Origin: Cyclobacteriaceae bacterium
GTDB lineage: Bacteria > Bacteroidota > Bacteroidia > Cytophagales > Cyclobacteriaceae
Assembly (NCBI GenBank): GCA_025455015.1
Contig: JALONI010000021.1
Span: 1-56,105 of the forward strand
Reading direction: 5' to 3'
DNA length: 56,105 nucleotides
Part shown: piece by piece, positions 35,028-43,261 of the stretch
How positions within the stretch are numbered: the stretch's first letter is position 1
Layout of the letters: every line of letters begins with the position of its first letter
Made by a program: the position numbers and the translations under genes
Notes under the pieces: generated by a model
The model's database searches: none
Told to the model about the DNA's origin: nothing
Seen by the model: only the letters and a program-made list of their open reading frames with translations

Positions 35028-35538
35028 AGTCGAAAGGTTTTGCCTTTTTGAGGTGTTGATAGCGCGCATACCAAGGGCTGCGCTTGGTTTGTCTTCTTCG
35101 TTCATAATATTTAGTGACAAAGGCATGTGTGTTCAAGATAACAGGCTGCGGAGGCAACGGACGCATGGCCACGGGTGTTTGAGGCAAGGGATACTCCCAG
35201 GCAAACCAGCAGATCAAAACAATGGCAGCCGAGTGTATGGCATACCTTACGGTTGAAAATCCAACTCTCGCCCACGCCCCCGTGCGTGCGCGCGGTGGGG
35301 GCAACGCTTGCATGACGCGATGCGTGAGAGCGGCTGAGTGCCCGGGCATTGCGGGTTCCATCAGCCTCAGCGTGGCTTTAAGTGCTTCGGCCTGACGCCA
35401 AACGCTCTGGCAGGCAGAACATGCGCGTACGTGCGCTGCCACGGCCACTTGCCTGTCTGGTGGCAGTTCATCAAACACCCACACGTCCGGCTGACAGGTG
35501 CAGTTTTCTGTTTTATCAATGTCGTTGTACATACTCAC
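35011..35538 (-). CDS. Anti-sigma factor-like membrane protein with a zinc-finger motif
   Basis: A 175-residue protein. The N-terminal part has HVRACSACQSVWRQAEAL, the HxxxCxxC of anti-sigma zinc-binding domains, preceded by FDELPPDRQVAVAA. One membrane helix lies at about 107-120 (IHSAAIVLICWFAW). It overlaps the sigma gene by 23 bases, the typical sigma/anti-sigma coupling. It probably holds the sigma factor inactive until an envelope signal. The start may be this ATG or the next, two codons later. Confidence 0.82.
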   Translation of the reverse strand: MSMYNDIDKTENCTCQPDVWVFDELPPDRQVAVAAHVRACSACQSVWRQAEALKATLRLMEPAMPGHSAALTHRVMQALPPPRARTGAWARVGFSTVRYAIHSAAIVLICWFAWEYPLPQTPVAMRPLPPQPVILNTHAFVTKYYERRRQTKRSPWYARYQHLKKAKPFDYAQLR

Positions 35539-36058
35539 TCACTTTTTTTCGGGCATGGTACAGATTGCTTTTTACGCGGTCTTCGCCCAGGTCCATGATG
35601 CCCCCTACTTCGCGTACGTTCAGACCTTGTAAGTCGCGCAGCACAAATACCCATTTCTGTTTTTCGGGCAAATGGCTTGCCGCCTCGGTGACTAAGTCCA
35701 TCGCTTCGCGATATTCCCACTCTTTGGCCTCGTACGCTGGCAGATGCCGGGCTGCGCTCAATTCTTGCTGACTCCGCCAGCCCCGCTGCGCGGTTGATTT
35801 GAACATGTCCATGCAATGGTTTACCAGTATTTTGTACAGCCAGGTGCTCAGTTTCACCTCGGGTCGATACCGGGAAAGGTTTTTCCATACTTTAATAAAT
35901 GTCTCTTGAACGGCATCCTCGGCTTCTTCGGCATGCCCGAAGTAACGATAGGCCACTGCATACAGGAAGCCTTGGTATTGTTCCACGATGCTGCGAAAGG
36001 CTTGCCGATCGCCTGCTTGGGCGTTGGCAATGATTCCAGCTTCAATAGGTTGGGGCAT
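35516..36058 (-). CDS. ECF sigma factor
   Basis: A 180-residue ECF factor. Region 2: QGFLYAVAYRYFGHAEEAED and VQETFIKVWKNL, then STWLYKILVNHCMDMFK; region 4: LPEKQKWVFVLRDLQGLNVR and EVGGIMDLGEDRVKSNLYHA. First gene of a three-gene operon (sigma, anti-sigma, lipoprotein), with its start 177 bases from the divergent TonB receptor at 36235, a likely target. Confidence 0.94.
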   Translation of the reverse strand: MPQPIEAGIIANAQAGDRQAFRSIVEQYQGFLYAVAYRYFGHAEEAEDAVQETFIKVWKNLSRYRPEVKLSTWLYKILVNHCMDMFKSTAQRGWRSQQELSAARHLPAYEAKEWEYREAMDLVTEAASHLPEKQKWVFVLRDLQGLNVREVGGIMDLGEDRVKSNLYHARKKVSEYVQRH

Positions 36059-36200
36059 GGACGGTTCTTAGCTCTGATACGACCAAAGTAGCCAGAAGTA
36101 AAACTGCGCCCGAGCTTTTTTTCCTCTTTTCTTAACCCCGATCAAGCGGGGGTATCGGTTTTCTTGATTGTCATCAAGGGCGGCAACGGCTCGCGCCTCT

Positions 36201-36208
36201 GACCTTTG
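36201..36208 (+). promoter_or_regulatory. Promoter-like element (GACCTTTG) before the TonB receptor
   Basis: Matches the -7 octamer seen before other genes here (one base off TAnnTTTG at the start), 27 bases before the receptor ATG. ECF control of this promoter is possible but not shown. Confidence 0.38.
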
Positions 36209-36234
36209 AGCCATCAAAATTTTCACCACCGATC

Positions 36235-38668
36235 ATGAAAACAACAAACACCTACCGGGCCGGTATGCTTTTTATCCTGCTGAGCCTCGCCTTAGCGGTT
36301 AAGGCGCAAACCACGCAAACACTGCGCGGACGAATTGTCGATGACGTAACTAAAACGCCTTTGATTGGCGTAAATGTGTCCGTGTTGGGTACCGACCCCA
36401 TCCTGGGCAGTGCCTCGGATGCCGAGGGTACCTTTCGCATCGAAGGGGTGCCGCTCGGCCGGCATACTATCAAGGTTTCCTACATCGGCTATGAAGAGCA
36501 AACCATTCCCAACGTAGTGGTCACGGCCGGCAAGGAGGTAATCCTGAACCTGGCGCTGACCGAAAGCGTCAGCCAGCTCAACGAAATTGTGATTACCGCC
36601 AACACGCGCGATGACAAAACCGCCACCAACAACGACCTGGCGATCGTGAGCGCCCGCTCGTTTAATGTGGACGACACCAAACGCTATGCGGGTGCACTGG
36701 GCGATCCCTCGCGCATGGCGGCCAACTTTGCCGGTGTGATCGGTGGCGATGATTCGCGTAACGACATTGTCGTGCGTGGAAATTCGCCCACCGGCATGCT
36801 GTGGCAACTGGAGGGGCTGAACATCCCCAACCCCAACCACTTTGGCGCCCTCACCAGCACGGGCGGGCCCGTGAGCATGCTCAACAACAACAACCTGGAC
36901 AAGTCTGACTTTATGACCAGCGCATTTCCGGCCCAGTATGGCAATGCCGTGGCGGGCGTCTTTGACATTCGCCTGCGCGATGGCAATAACCAGAAATCGG
37001 AGTACCTCGCCCAAATCGGGTTTAACGGATTTGAATTAGGCGCAGAGGGGGCGCTGTCGAAAAAATCAAAAGCCTCCTACATCGTTAACTACCGATATTC
37101 CACGTTGGGTGTATTCGATGCGCTGGGCATTGAGTTTGGCACTGGGGCCAACGTGCCGTTGTACCAAGACCTGAACTTCAAAGTGACCGTGCCCACCAAG
37201 GGTAACGGCAAATGGTCGTTCTTCGGCCTGGGTGGCATCAGCGAAATTGACCTGCTGGGCAGCGAAGCAGACTTAGGCGCCAATTCGGATTTGTACGGCA
37301 GCGAAAACGAGGACGCCTTTCCGCGGTATCGCACGGGTATTTTTGGCACTTCGTACGAAAAAAATATCTCGCCCAAATCGTTTATGCGGTTGACAGCCGG
37401 GGTGAGCACCACGCGCGAGCGATTCACGTCCGACTCGCTGGTACGCAATCCTTCCGAGGAAGTAGTCGGGCGCTTTCAGCGGGCGGAAGCGGAGTTTGAA
37501 ACGAGCAAGTACTCGCTGGTTGGCTCGTTCCGCACCAAGGTACTCGCTGGTTGGCTCGTTCCGCACCAAGCTCAACGCCAAAAATAGTTTGTCGTATGGT
37601 TTCTATGCCGATGCCAGCGACATTGCGTTGTTCAACCGCGACATTTATGCCGGGCTGGGGCGCGACTCCGTGCGGGTAAACGTGACGGATCAAACGCTTC
37701 TGTTGCAAGGTTATGCCATGTGGAAGCATCGTCTCAATGAGCGGTTCACGGTGCAAGCCGGGATGCATGCGCAATACTATGACCTCAACGAGCAAACGGT
37801 GATTGAACCGCGCGCCAGCGTGCGTTACCTGATCAACGGCAATCAATCCCTTAGCGTGGGCTACGGCCTGCACAACCAGATCCAAAGCATCTACACCAGT
37901 TTTGTGCAGACCAAACAACCGGATGGTACCTATGCACTCACAAATACTGATCTGGATTTTACCACTAGCCAACATACCGTGCTTACCTACGATTGGAATA
38001 TCAGCGATCACTTACGGCTTAAGGCCGAGGCCTACTACCAAGCGCTGCGCAATGTGCCGGTTGAACAAAGGGCCTCGCCTTATTCGGCCATCAACACGGG
38101 GGCCAGCTTTGCCCCGGCTGATGCCGACAGTTTAGTGAACAACGGCACGGGCACCAACTACGGCCTTGAGCTGACGTTGGAGCGGTTTTTCCACCGCGGT
38201 TTTTACTTTCTGGTTACCACCTCCCTGTTTGACTCGCGCTATGAAGGCAGTGACGGCATCGAGCGTAATACCGCTTACAACACCCGCTATGTGGCCAATG
38301 CGCTGTTTGGCAAAGAGTGGCGCGTGGGCAAAAACAAAAACTTCTTTTCCGCCAACATCCGGCTCACCACGATTGGCGGCAAGTACCTGACACCTATTGA
38401 CCTGATTGCCTCACAGCAGGCAGGCCGGGCCATCTTCCGCGAATCAGAAGCTTTTAGCGAACAGCAGACACCTTACTTCCGCACCGACATCAAATTGGCC
38501 TATCGCAAAGAATACAGACGCAGCTCGCTGGAGATCGCCCTTGACTTGCAAAACGTAACAGCCAATGAGAACATCTTTGCGCAAAATTATAACCCTCTCA
38601 CCAATCAGGTCGTAACGCAATACCAGCAGGGGTTCTTTCCGGTGCCCTTTGTGCGCTATACGTTTTAG
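36235..38668 (+). pseudogene. TonB-dependent receptor broken by a 31-bp tandem duplication
   Basis: The 5' frame (36235-37587) has signal peptide 1-24, a carboxypeptidase-D-like regulatory domain (LRGRIVDDVTKTPLIGVNVS) and a plug (RNDIVVRGNSPTGMLWQLEG). It fails after GSFRTK, and a second frame continues from about 37540 to 38668 through the barrel (NAKNSLSYGFYADASDIALF, ending VPFVRYTF). The cause is an exact duplication of 31 bases (37509-37539 and 37540-37570). Removing one copy restores an uninterrupted 800-residue receptor. The frame may be phase-variable, a fixed pseudogene, or an assembly error. Confidence 0.9.
37509..37570 (+). repeat. Two exact copies of a 31-bp unit in tandem
   Basis: Unit 37509-37539 begins GTACTCGCTGG and ends GCACCAAG; the next 31 bases are identical. 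Since 31 is not a multiple of three, it shifts the frame of the receptor by one base. Confidence 0.97.
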
Positions 38669-38708
38669 CCGGTGCGGCCGTGCTGCCCCACTGGCTGGCT
38701 TGGGTAAC

Positions 38709-38734
38709 AAAACCTTCCCGCATGGGAAGGTTTT
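38709..38734 (+). terminator. Intrinsic terminator after the TonB receptor
   Basis: Stem AAAACCTTCCC/GGGAAGGTTTT with a 4-base loop followed by more T, 40 bases past the receptor stop and 15 bases before the next start. Confidence 0.82.
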
Positions 38735-38748
38735 TGTATTTTTCGCGG

Positions 38749-39336
38749 ATGGACGAATTTACCCAACTGCGCCAGTACGTATCGAGGTTTTTGACGTTTA
38801 CCGAAGACGAATGGCAGGCCCACCAAGCCCTGCTCAGGCGCAGGTTCTTAAAGAAGGGGGAATTTGTTTTGCGCGGAGGCGAGGTTTGCAACCACGTCAC
38901 CTTTTTGAACAAGGGCACCGTGCGCGTGTACAACCTGGTGAACGGAGAGGAGCTGACTGTCAATTTTGGTTTTGAGGGCAACTACATTACCGACTATTCC
39001 AGCTTTATTTCGCGGCGGCCGACCGTGGACTACATCGTGGCCATGGAAGACGTGGAAATCCTCCAGTTGGCATTTGCCGATATGCAAGCAGCCTATGACC
39101 GCTTCCCGGTATGGCAGAAGTTTGGTCGTCTGATTGCCGAATACATCTTGCTCTTTACCGTAGACCGCAACCGCAGTTTGCTGTATTTATCGCCCGAAGA
39201 GCGCTATCTGAAATTGATGAAAGACCGGCCTAAAGTTATTGCCCAGATTCCGCTCAAGTATATTGCCTCATATCTCGGCATTACGCCCGAAGCCCTCAGC
39301 CGCATACGCAAACGCATGAGCGACCGTCCGGACTAA
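38749..39336 (+). CDS. Crp/Fnr family transcriptional regulator
   Basis: A 195-residue protein with a cyclic-nucleotide-binding-like beta barrel (LKKGEFVLRGGEVCNHVTFL, NKGTVRVYNLVNGEELTVNF) and a C-terminal helix-turn-helix (IPLKYIASYLGITPEALSRI). It lacks the full phosphate-binding cassette of Crp. The start at 38749 lies directly downstream of a terminator; an earlier in-frame ATG would lie inside it. Target unknown. Confidence 0.9.
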   Translation: MDEFTQLRQYVSRFLTFTEDEWQAHQALLRRRFLKKGEFVLRGGEVCNHVTFLNKGTVRVYNLVNGEELTVNFGFEGNYITDYSSFISRRPTVDYIVAMEDVEILQLAFADMQAAYDRFPVWQKFGRLIAEYILLFTVDRNRSLLYLSPEERYLKLMKDRPKVIAQIPLKYIASYLGITPEALSRIRKRMSDRPD

Positions 39337-39342
39337 CACGCA

Positions 39343-39609
39343 TCATCCGAATACCATCCACCCCAGCAAAACAAATACCGCAGTAACGTGCACCAGTAGC
39401 CATATCTTCTGATAACGGGGCCGCTGCTCCCACGCCAACGGGACAAACGGATCGAAAATCAGGGCAAGGCCCAGGCTGCTCATCGCCTCGGCAACCTGGT
39501 GTTGGATGGCCAACAGATAGATCGCCACGAGCACGAACGCGGTATACAAAACACGGTTGAAGATTTTTGTCCGGTCGGTGTTGCCGATGGGTTTGCTTTC
39601 CGTTGTCAT
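39343..39609 (-). CDS. Small membrane protein with two helices
   Basis: An 88-residue protein with helices at about 20-39 and 68-87. The central part (ALIFDPFVPLAWEQRPRYQK) and the flanking helices match a small Bacteroidota membrane family of unknown function. Convergent with the Crp/Fnr gene. Confidence 0.72.
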   Translation of the reverse strand: MTTESKPIGNTDRTKIFNRVLYTAFVLVAIYLLAIQHQVAEAMSSLGLALIFDPFVPLAWEQRPRYQKIWLLVHVTAVFVLLGWMVFG

Positions 39610-39747
39610 GGTTTTAAAACTCCAGTTTTCACCGGGTTAGTAGCCGCGAGCCGCAAAAAATTACGGGACATGAGATTTTTTATCGCCATGTCCGCAGATC
39701 GTCTACGGCCGCACCGCGCGACCGACCACGCGTGCGAGAGAAGGCGT

Positions 39748-42000
39748 TTAAAGCATGTTGATCTCTTCCCTCAAAAACGGCTGCTGGTAGTAGCGCTTGC
39801 CGGTGGCTTTGTAGAGTGCGTTGGCCAGCGCACCGATGACGGGCGGAAAGGGCGGCTCGCCTAAGCCGGTGGGATCAACGGTGCTGGGCACAAAGCTCAC
39901 GTCAATGGCGCGGGGCGCCTCGCGCTGGCGAATGAGCCGGTACTTGTTGAAGTTGTTCTGGTCGGGTGTGCCGTTGGTAAACGTGAGGCCGCTGTACAGC
40001 GCATGGCCGATGCCATCTACCGTGCCGCCTTCCACCAGGTTAGTAGCCGCAATCGGATTGACAACGATACCGCAGTCTACTGCGCAATAGACTTTTTCCA
40101 CGCGGGGCGTGTTGCTCTCCATCACAATGTCCACCACGTTGGCCACGTAACTGTCGTGGCAAAAGTAGGCCGACACGCCACGGTGCATGCCCGGCTGCCC
40201 TTGTACCCAATTCGATTTTTCCCTCACCAATTCTAACACGCCCGCCAATCGCTTGGCTTCGTACTGATTCTTTTCGCCCACAGGGTTATTGGCTGCGCGA
40301 TCGAGCAAATCCAGACGGAACTGGATGGGGTCTTTGCCTGCTGCTTCGGCCACCTCATCTAAAAACGCCTGCTCGGCACCGGCAATGAAGTTGGAACTCG
40401 GTGCACGAAACGCCCCGATGCTGATGTTGGACGGAGCCGACCACTCTTCAGCCAAATAATTTTCCACCGCACCGGCCGGGAAGCGGTTGGCAAACAGCGG
40501 ACTCTCCGGAATGCCTCCGGCCTTCACATGAAAACCAATCAGGTTGTTGTCCGCATCCAGCGCGGCCCGGTACAACGCGTGATACGCGGGGCGGTATATG
40601 CCAAACGTCATGTCATCTTCGCGGGTGTACACCAGTTTGATGGGTGCTTTTACTTTTTGTGAAATCAACGCAGCCTCCACCAGGAAGTGTCCATACAACC
40701 GCCTGCCAAAGCCACCGCCCTGGCGCGTCATCTGTATGTCGATTTTCTCCAGCGGGAACCCCAATCGGGCGGCCACGCTTTTCTCCATGTACTCGGGTGT
40801 TTGAATCGGCCCTACCAGTTCGGCCTTTTCATCGGTAACATGGGCGAAAAAGTTCATCGGCTCCATGGTGTTGTGCGCGAGAAACGGAGCGGTGTAGGTA
40901 CGCTCGATTACTTTCGCGGCTTTTTTGAAGGCCGCCTGCGGGTTGCCGTCCTGGCGCACCACCGTGCCCGGCTTGGCCGAAAGTTGTGCCATCACCTGGC
41001 TGTGTTGCGTGGAGTTCTCCAAACCGCCCGGCACTTTAATGCTTTCCTTCGTGCCCCAAAAAGTGGTGGAGGCAATGCTGTGGTCGTCAAAATTTTCCCA
41101 CTCCAGTTTCAGCGCCTTGCGCGCATTCATCACCTCCCAGGTGGAGTTACCGACTACCACCACCAGGTCAGGAAATGACGTGACGTCACTCCACTGCTGG
41201 GCATAGTCTTCGGGAAACGTGCGAATGGTGAACACATCTTTGATGCCGGGCATGCTGCGCGCCTGTGTGTCATCCACGCTCTTCAACTTCAGGCCGAAGG
41301 CAGGCGGGTGCGCAATCATGGCTATCAGCATTCCTTCTGTGCGGTAGTCCAATCCATACAGCGGCTGGCCCGTCACAATCTTTTTGCCATCTACATTCTT
41401 GCGCGAGGTGCCAATGATCGTAAAGTCGCTGTTGTTCTTCAATTCTACTTCTTTGGGCACTTCTATTTTGGCTGCGGCAGATGCCATCTGGCCATAGGTA
41501 GCTGTTTTGCCGCTGGGTTTGTGGTGCAGCACGCTGGCCTCGGTGGTGACCTCGCCCACGGGCACGTTCCAGGTTTTGGCCGCGGCCTCGCGCAGCATGG
41601 TGCGTGCAGTGGCGCCCGCCATGCGCAAACTTTTCCAACCTTGCCGTATGGATTGGCTGCCGCCCGCCAACTGGCGCGCAAACACCGCGGTGTTCAGGGG
41701 CGCTTGCTCCACGATCACATTTTTCCAGTCCACATCCAACTCCTCGGCCACCAGCATGGGCATGGAGGTTTTCACGTTCTGCCCGATCTCGGGGTTGGGC
41801 GACAGAATGGTGACCACCCCGTTGTCGCCAATTTTCAAATATCCGTTCAGCTCAAACCATTCGTTGGGCATCGCGAGCTCATCGGCCGCTTTGGGCAGAC
41901 AGCCGGCCAGCCAACTGAAGCTCAGCATCAGGCCCCCGCCTGCCAGTGCCGAAGACTTTAAAAATTCCCTTCTGCCGATGGATGTTTTTATCGTTGCCAT
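39748..42000 (-). CDS. Molybdenum hydroxylase large subunit (xanthine dehydrogenase/aldehyde oxidase type)
   Basis: A 750-residue protein binding the molybdenum cofactor. It has a twin-arginine-type signal (IGRREFLKSSALAGGG) and so is probably exported with its partner. Molybdopterin-contact blocks seen: MTRQGGGFGRRLYGHF, APSNISIGAFRAP, YCAVDCGIVVNP and the final GLGEPPFPPVIGA with the catalytic Glu. It oxidises an aldehyde or heterocycle, substrate unknown. The IorB/CoxL-like arrangement without a separate FAD subunit suggests transfer of electrons to a cytochrome or similar acceptor. Four bases separate it from the small-subunit gene. Confidence 0.93.
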   Translation of the reverse strand: MATIKTSIGRREFLKSSALAGGGLMLSFSWLAGCLPKAADELAMPNEWFELNGYLKIGDNGVVTILSPNPEIGQNVKTSMPMLVAEELDVDWKNVIVEQAPLNTAVFARQLAGGSQSIRQGWKSLRMAGATARTMLREAAAKTWNVPVGEVTTEASVLHHKPSGKTATYGQMASAAAKIEVPKEVELKNNSDFTIIGTSRKNVDGKKIVTGQPLYGLDYRTEGMLIAMIAHPPAFGLKLKSVDDTQARSMPGIKDVFTIRTFPEDYAQQWSDVTSFPDLVVVVGNSTWEVMNARKALKLEWENFDDHSIASTTFWGTKESIKVPGGLENSTQHSQVMAQLSAKPGTVVRQDGNPQAAFKKAAKVIERTYTAPFLAHNTMEPMNFFAHVTDEKAELVGPIQTPEYMEKSVAARLGFPLEKIDIQMTRQGGGFGRRLYGHFLVEAALISQKVKAPIKLVYTREDDMTFGIYRPAYHALYRAALDADNNLIGFHVKAGGIPESPLFANRFPAGAVENYLAEEWSAPSNISIGAFRAPSSNFIAGAEQAFLDEVAEAAGKDPIQFRLDLLDRAANNPVGEKNQYEAKRLAGVLELVREKSNWVQGQPGMHRGVSAYFCHDSYVANVVDIVMESNTPRVEKVYCAVDCGIVVNPIAATNLVEGGTVDGIGHALYSGLTFTNGTPDQNNFNKYRLIRQREAPRAIDVSFVPSTVDPTGLGEPPFPPVIGALANALYKATGKRYYQQPFLREEINML

Positions 42001-42004
42001 AATG

Positions 42005-42469
42005 CTATTCGTTTATCAGTTGGGCTGCTGTTTTGATGGCTGCCTTGATGCGCACGTAAGTACCGCAGCGGCAGATGTTGCCGTTCATGGCGGCTTCAAT
42101 CTGCTCATCGGTAGGGTTGGGATTTTCGTTGAGCAAGGCGGCTGCGCTCATGATCTGGCCTGCCTGGCAATAGCCGCACTGCGGCACATCGTGCTCCAGC
42201 CACGCCTGCTGCACGGGGTGATCTCCGCGCTCCGAAAGGCCCTCGATGGTAGTGATTTCCATTTTGCCCACGGCTGATACCGGCAGCGAGCATGAGCGGG
42301 TGGCCGTGCCATCCAGGTGAATGGTGCAGGCCCCGCATTGGGCCATGCCGCAGCCGAACTTGGTGCCCACCAGGTTCAGGTGATCGCGCAGTACCCACAG
42401 CACGGGCGTTTGCGCATCTACATTTACTTCCTGCTTTTTGCCGTTTACGGTGAGGGTGAATGCTGCCAT
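42005..42469 (-). CDS. Molybdenum hydroxylase [2Fe-2S] small subunit
   Basis: A 154-residue protein with two [2Fe-2S] clusters. First cluster: [20 protein letters not shown] and the later RSC; second: [19 protein letters not shown] and [10 protein letters not shown]. The N-terminus [24 protein letters not shown] is typical of IorA/CoxS. Start 42469 is chosen because the family begins here; the frame is open 60 bases further. It has no export signal, so it would be carried out with the large subunit by the Tat route. Confidence 0.95.
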   Translation of the reverse strand: MAAFTLTVNGKKQEVNVDAQTPVLWVLRDHLNLVGTKFGCGMAQCGACTIHLDGTATRSCSLPVSAVGKMEITTIEGLSERGDHPVQQAWLEHDVPQCGYCQAGQIMSAAALLNENPNPTDEQIEAAMNGNICRCGTYVRIKAAIKTAAQLINE

Positions 42470-42493
42470 AATTTTTAGGTTAACAACGGGCAA

Positions 42494-42501
42494 TAAAGAT
42501 A
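42494..42501 (-). promoter_or_regulatory. Possible -7 promoter element (TATCTTTA)
   Basis: An octamer one base off TAnnTTTG, 25 bases upstream of the small-subunit start on the minus strand. About 200 bases of gap behind it hold no recognised gene. Confidence 0.35.
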
Positions 42502-42701
42502 TACAGAAATACCCGGAAAGCGGCCACAAAAATCAAACAACAAGCCGAGCCAAGCGAAGGGCGGTTGAAAAAATACGCCAGCGGCCCGGTCGTGGCCAGC
42601 GGTTAGAAACACCCTAGAACTTCCGCGCACGTGCACCTCGTTTTTACCTCGAAAATTAGAGGTCAGCCTCTTTGCTTAAAAAAGGTACTGAGCACCAATA
42701 C

Positions 42702-43052
42702 CTAGTTCTTATATCCCATGGATAAGTTGGTGTCTCCGCCTATATCCAGTTTTACCTGGGCTTGCCGGTTAGCATTGTTTTCCACGATCAGCGCGGTGTT
42801 TTTGTCGGCATATACGTGGAGGGTCTCATTTGGCTTAAGTATGACCATTGAATGAACACTGTCGGTTAGGGTCTTTTGGTAGAGCTTCAGCGGGTGCCCT
42901 GAAACGTTTTTGACGGTGGCACGAAAATAACCATGAGGGTTATTACCCAGCACAAAACTGTTGTTCGCGCCAATGTTGGTGACCGATGTGAGTGACGTAC
43001 AGCCCGACAGCCAAAAGAGGATGGCAACGAGAACTAGTAACTTTGTTTTCAT
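42702..43052 (-). CDS. Hypothetical lipoprotein
   Basis: A 116-residue protein starting at 43052, which gives a lipoprotein signal ending WLSGCTSL (Cys18). The mature part (YFRATVKNVSGHPLKLYQK, LIVENNANRQAQVKLDIGG) looks like a compact beta domain without a recognised family. The frame extends 105 bases further but has no signal there. Confidence 0.78.
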   Translation of the reverse strand: MKTKLLVLVAILFWLSGCTSLTSVTNIGANNSFVLGNNPHGYFRATVKNVSGHPLKLYQKTLTDSVHSMVILKPNETLHVYADKNTALIVENNANRQAQVKLDIGGDTNLSMGYKN

Positions 43053-43261
43053 GGGTTTGCGTTTGTTTGCCCTTAAGAACGCCTGTGTTCCCGCAAGGTT
43101 TGTCACAGATTGTAACAAATGGTCATGTATCCCGCGAGTCGAAGAGGTCATGACCATGTGAGGTTGTTATGCAGCCGTTGAAATGGCTTGCCTGACTTAC
43201 ATCAGCGTAAGGCACAATCTTGTCATTGATGAGGCCGATTTTGGGCCTGTTGGAAGGACTT

